This document shows, in pieces, positions 63,115 through 64,000 of a DNA stretch of 64,000 nucleotides (its first letter is position 1; each line of letters opens with the position of its first letter). The notes under the pieces are model-generated. The model ran no database searches. It worked only from the letters and a program-made list of their open reading frames with translations, and was not told the DNA's origin. A program made the translations under genes and the position numbers. Source of the stretch: Halobacteriovoraceae bacterium (GTDB taxonomy: Bacteria; Bdellovibrionota; Bacteriovoracia; Bacteriovoracales; Bacteriovoracaceae); NCBI GenBank assembly GCA_002707495.1, contig PAMZ01000010.1:1-64000 (forward strand). Reading direction: 5' to 3'.

Positions 63115-64000
63115 TTTCAAGTTCGTCATTGGGAATATCGATCGAAGGAGGAAACCCATTAAATTGTCGCCATAACTCGTAGCCAAGCTTAACTTGATTA
63201 AGAAGAATCCAGCCATGAAGTCTTGTTCCTTGTCTTAAATAAGTATAATTAGGCCAGGGCTCATTATTATCAGGCTTTACAATGACTCGAAAATTTCCGT
63301 TTTCTGAGGCAGAGGGATCAACAGTTGTTACCACTCCACCGAAGGTTCCAATAGCAACCGAAGGCCAACCAGAGAATTGCACAGCCGGCCATCCTTCAAA
63401 TTGAAGTCTAACTTTTCTCCCAGGAAAAACCAGAGGAAGATCATTGCCATTAATATACATCTCTGCAGCTTGCGTGAAATCCTTTGGAACAAACTTCGCT
63501 AGAAGATCCCCCTCGTTCACAAACACATTTCCAGAACCGTGAAGGACTCTAAGAATTGTCCCATCTCTTGGAGCTGTAACCATTTGGGTTTGCTGGCGAG
63601 AAAGTGCGACTTCAGCCTTAGCTAAGCTAGCCGCTGCCTCAGCTTCTTCTGACAAAAGCTTCTTATAAGTGATTTTTGCTGATTCAAATTTAGTCCTCGC
63701 CGAAAGTCCTTGTTCGAATAATTCTTTTTGACGATTGTAATTGATAAGAGCCGTTTCACTTGCAGCTTTTGAAGCTTCATACTTTGTAAACTTGGCATCT
63801 CTCTCTAACTTTAGTCGCTCTATAAAATTCGGATCATTGTCCACGATCTCAACAATCGGATCCCCTTCTTTAACAACAGAACCATCCCCCACAAACCAAC
63901 GATTTATTCTCCCAGGGACTGTGGAATTTATATTTTGAATTCGATCATTAGGATTAAGTGCAATAATTTTCCCATACCCCTTAGAGGTCTGAAACCATGG
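63068..64000 (-). CDS. HlyD-family membrane fusion protein, 5' end outside the window
   Basis: The frame is open to the window edge, giving 310 C-terminal residues of a longer gene. Biotinyl-lipoyl-like halves (VPGRINRWFVGDGSVVKEGDP and VTAPRDGTILRVL) flank a helical hairpin (about 50-120 of the visible part), then a beta-barrel-like part (VFPGRKVRLQFEG, GTRLHGWIL). The C-terminus is Lys/Glu-rich (KKKKKKEKKD). It pairs with the TolC-like gene, so this is an export or efflux system; the ABC transporter is presumably outside. Confidence 0.85.
   Translation of the reverse strand, partial: PWFQTSKGYGKIIALNPNDRIQNINSTVPGRINRWFVGDGSVVKEGDPIVEIVDNDPNFIERLKLERDAKFTKYEASKAASETALINYNRQKELFEQGLSARTKFESAKITYKKLLSEEAEAAASLAKAEVALSRQQTQMVTAPRDGTILRVLHGSGNVFVNEGDLLAKFVPKDFTQAAEMYINGNDLPLVFPGRKVRLQFEGWPAVQFSGWPSVAIGTFGGVVTTVDPSASENGNFRVIVKPDNNEPWPNYTYLRQGTRLHGWILLNQVKLGYELWRQFNGFPPSIDIPNDELENGMSDKKKKKKEKKD

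Noticed and set aside
1..64000. CRISPR arrays, IS elements, rRNA, ordinary tRNA genes
   Set aside because: No regularly spaced long direct repeats, transposase genes or tRNA/rRNA sequences recognised beyond the tmRNA.

Overview
The window looks like a chromosomal stretch of a low-to-moderate GC Gram-negative bacterium. It resembles the Bdellovibrionota / Bacteriovoracales predators more than any other group I can name. The clues are a very high density of short secreted proteins, lipoproteins and outer-membrane barrels, four different secreted protease families, an sdhCAB complex with a cytochrome-b558 type SdhC, and a tmRNA whose deduced tag starts GND and ends AMAA. Lineage is inferred from gene style only; there is no rRNA.

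Layout. 1-2.3 kb: the end of a probable integrated element (partial unknown gene, tyrosine integrase, XRE regulator, a helically phased hexamer array) abutting the 3' end of ssrA (tmRNA). 2.7-3.4 kb: small broken secreted gene, candidate antisense sRNA and a 20-codon leader ORF coupled to an acetyltransferase. 3.9-6.1 kb: D-3-hydroxybutyrate uptake and oxidation (GntP-type permease plus bdhA). 6.2-11.5 kb: AlkB-like membrane hydroxylase, a 5-oxoprolinase fused to a gamma-glutamylcyclotransferase domain, bacterioferritin without the haem Met. 11.5-25.6 kb: envelope and secreted genes, among them a 1240-residue protein with L,D-transpeptidase-like and lysozyme-like signatures, a pseudopilin, an FHA membrane protein and a papain-like protease. 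25.8-28.9 kb: fatty-acid desaturase followed in the same direction by histidine kinase and response regulator, as in a membrane-fluidity circuit. 29.1-33.3 kb: lipoprotein, subtilisin, trypsin-like protease, thioesterase-like protein. 33.3-36.1 kb: convergent pair of related proteins with pseudo-receiver and degenerate HD-GYP-like domains. 36.5-39.9 kb: sdhCAB with promoter and terminator. 39.9-43.4 kb: two glycosidase-like genes and a small repeat protein. 43.5-47.6 kb: SprT/DUF2786 protein, iron alcohol dehydrogenase, DUF423, membrane protein, queE. 47.7-51.5 kb: DUF1566 lipoprotein, zinc ribbon, unknown protein and group III truncated haemoglobin in one tight run, then a sugar-epimerase-like gene. 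51.5-56.8 kb: DEAD-box helicase, outer-membrane protein, nuclease, a tgt that lacks the three zinc cysteines, DoxX. 56.9-64 kb: secreted protein, serC, barrel plus matrixin protease, another barrel, and a TolC/HlyD export pair cut by the window end.

The most unusual points are the phased TAG(C/A)CA array beside ssrA, the oxoprolinase-cyclotransferase fusion, the zinc-site-less Tgt, the giant peptidoglycan-type fusion protein, the probable AUU start of the histidine kinase, and the complementary degenerate HD-GYP pair. No CRISPR array, IS element, rRNA or ordinary tRNA gene was recognised. No stretch longer than about 300 bases lacks a gene or RNA.
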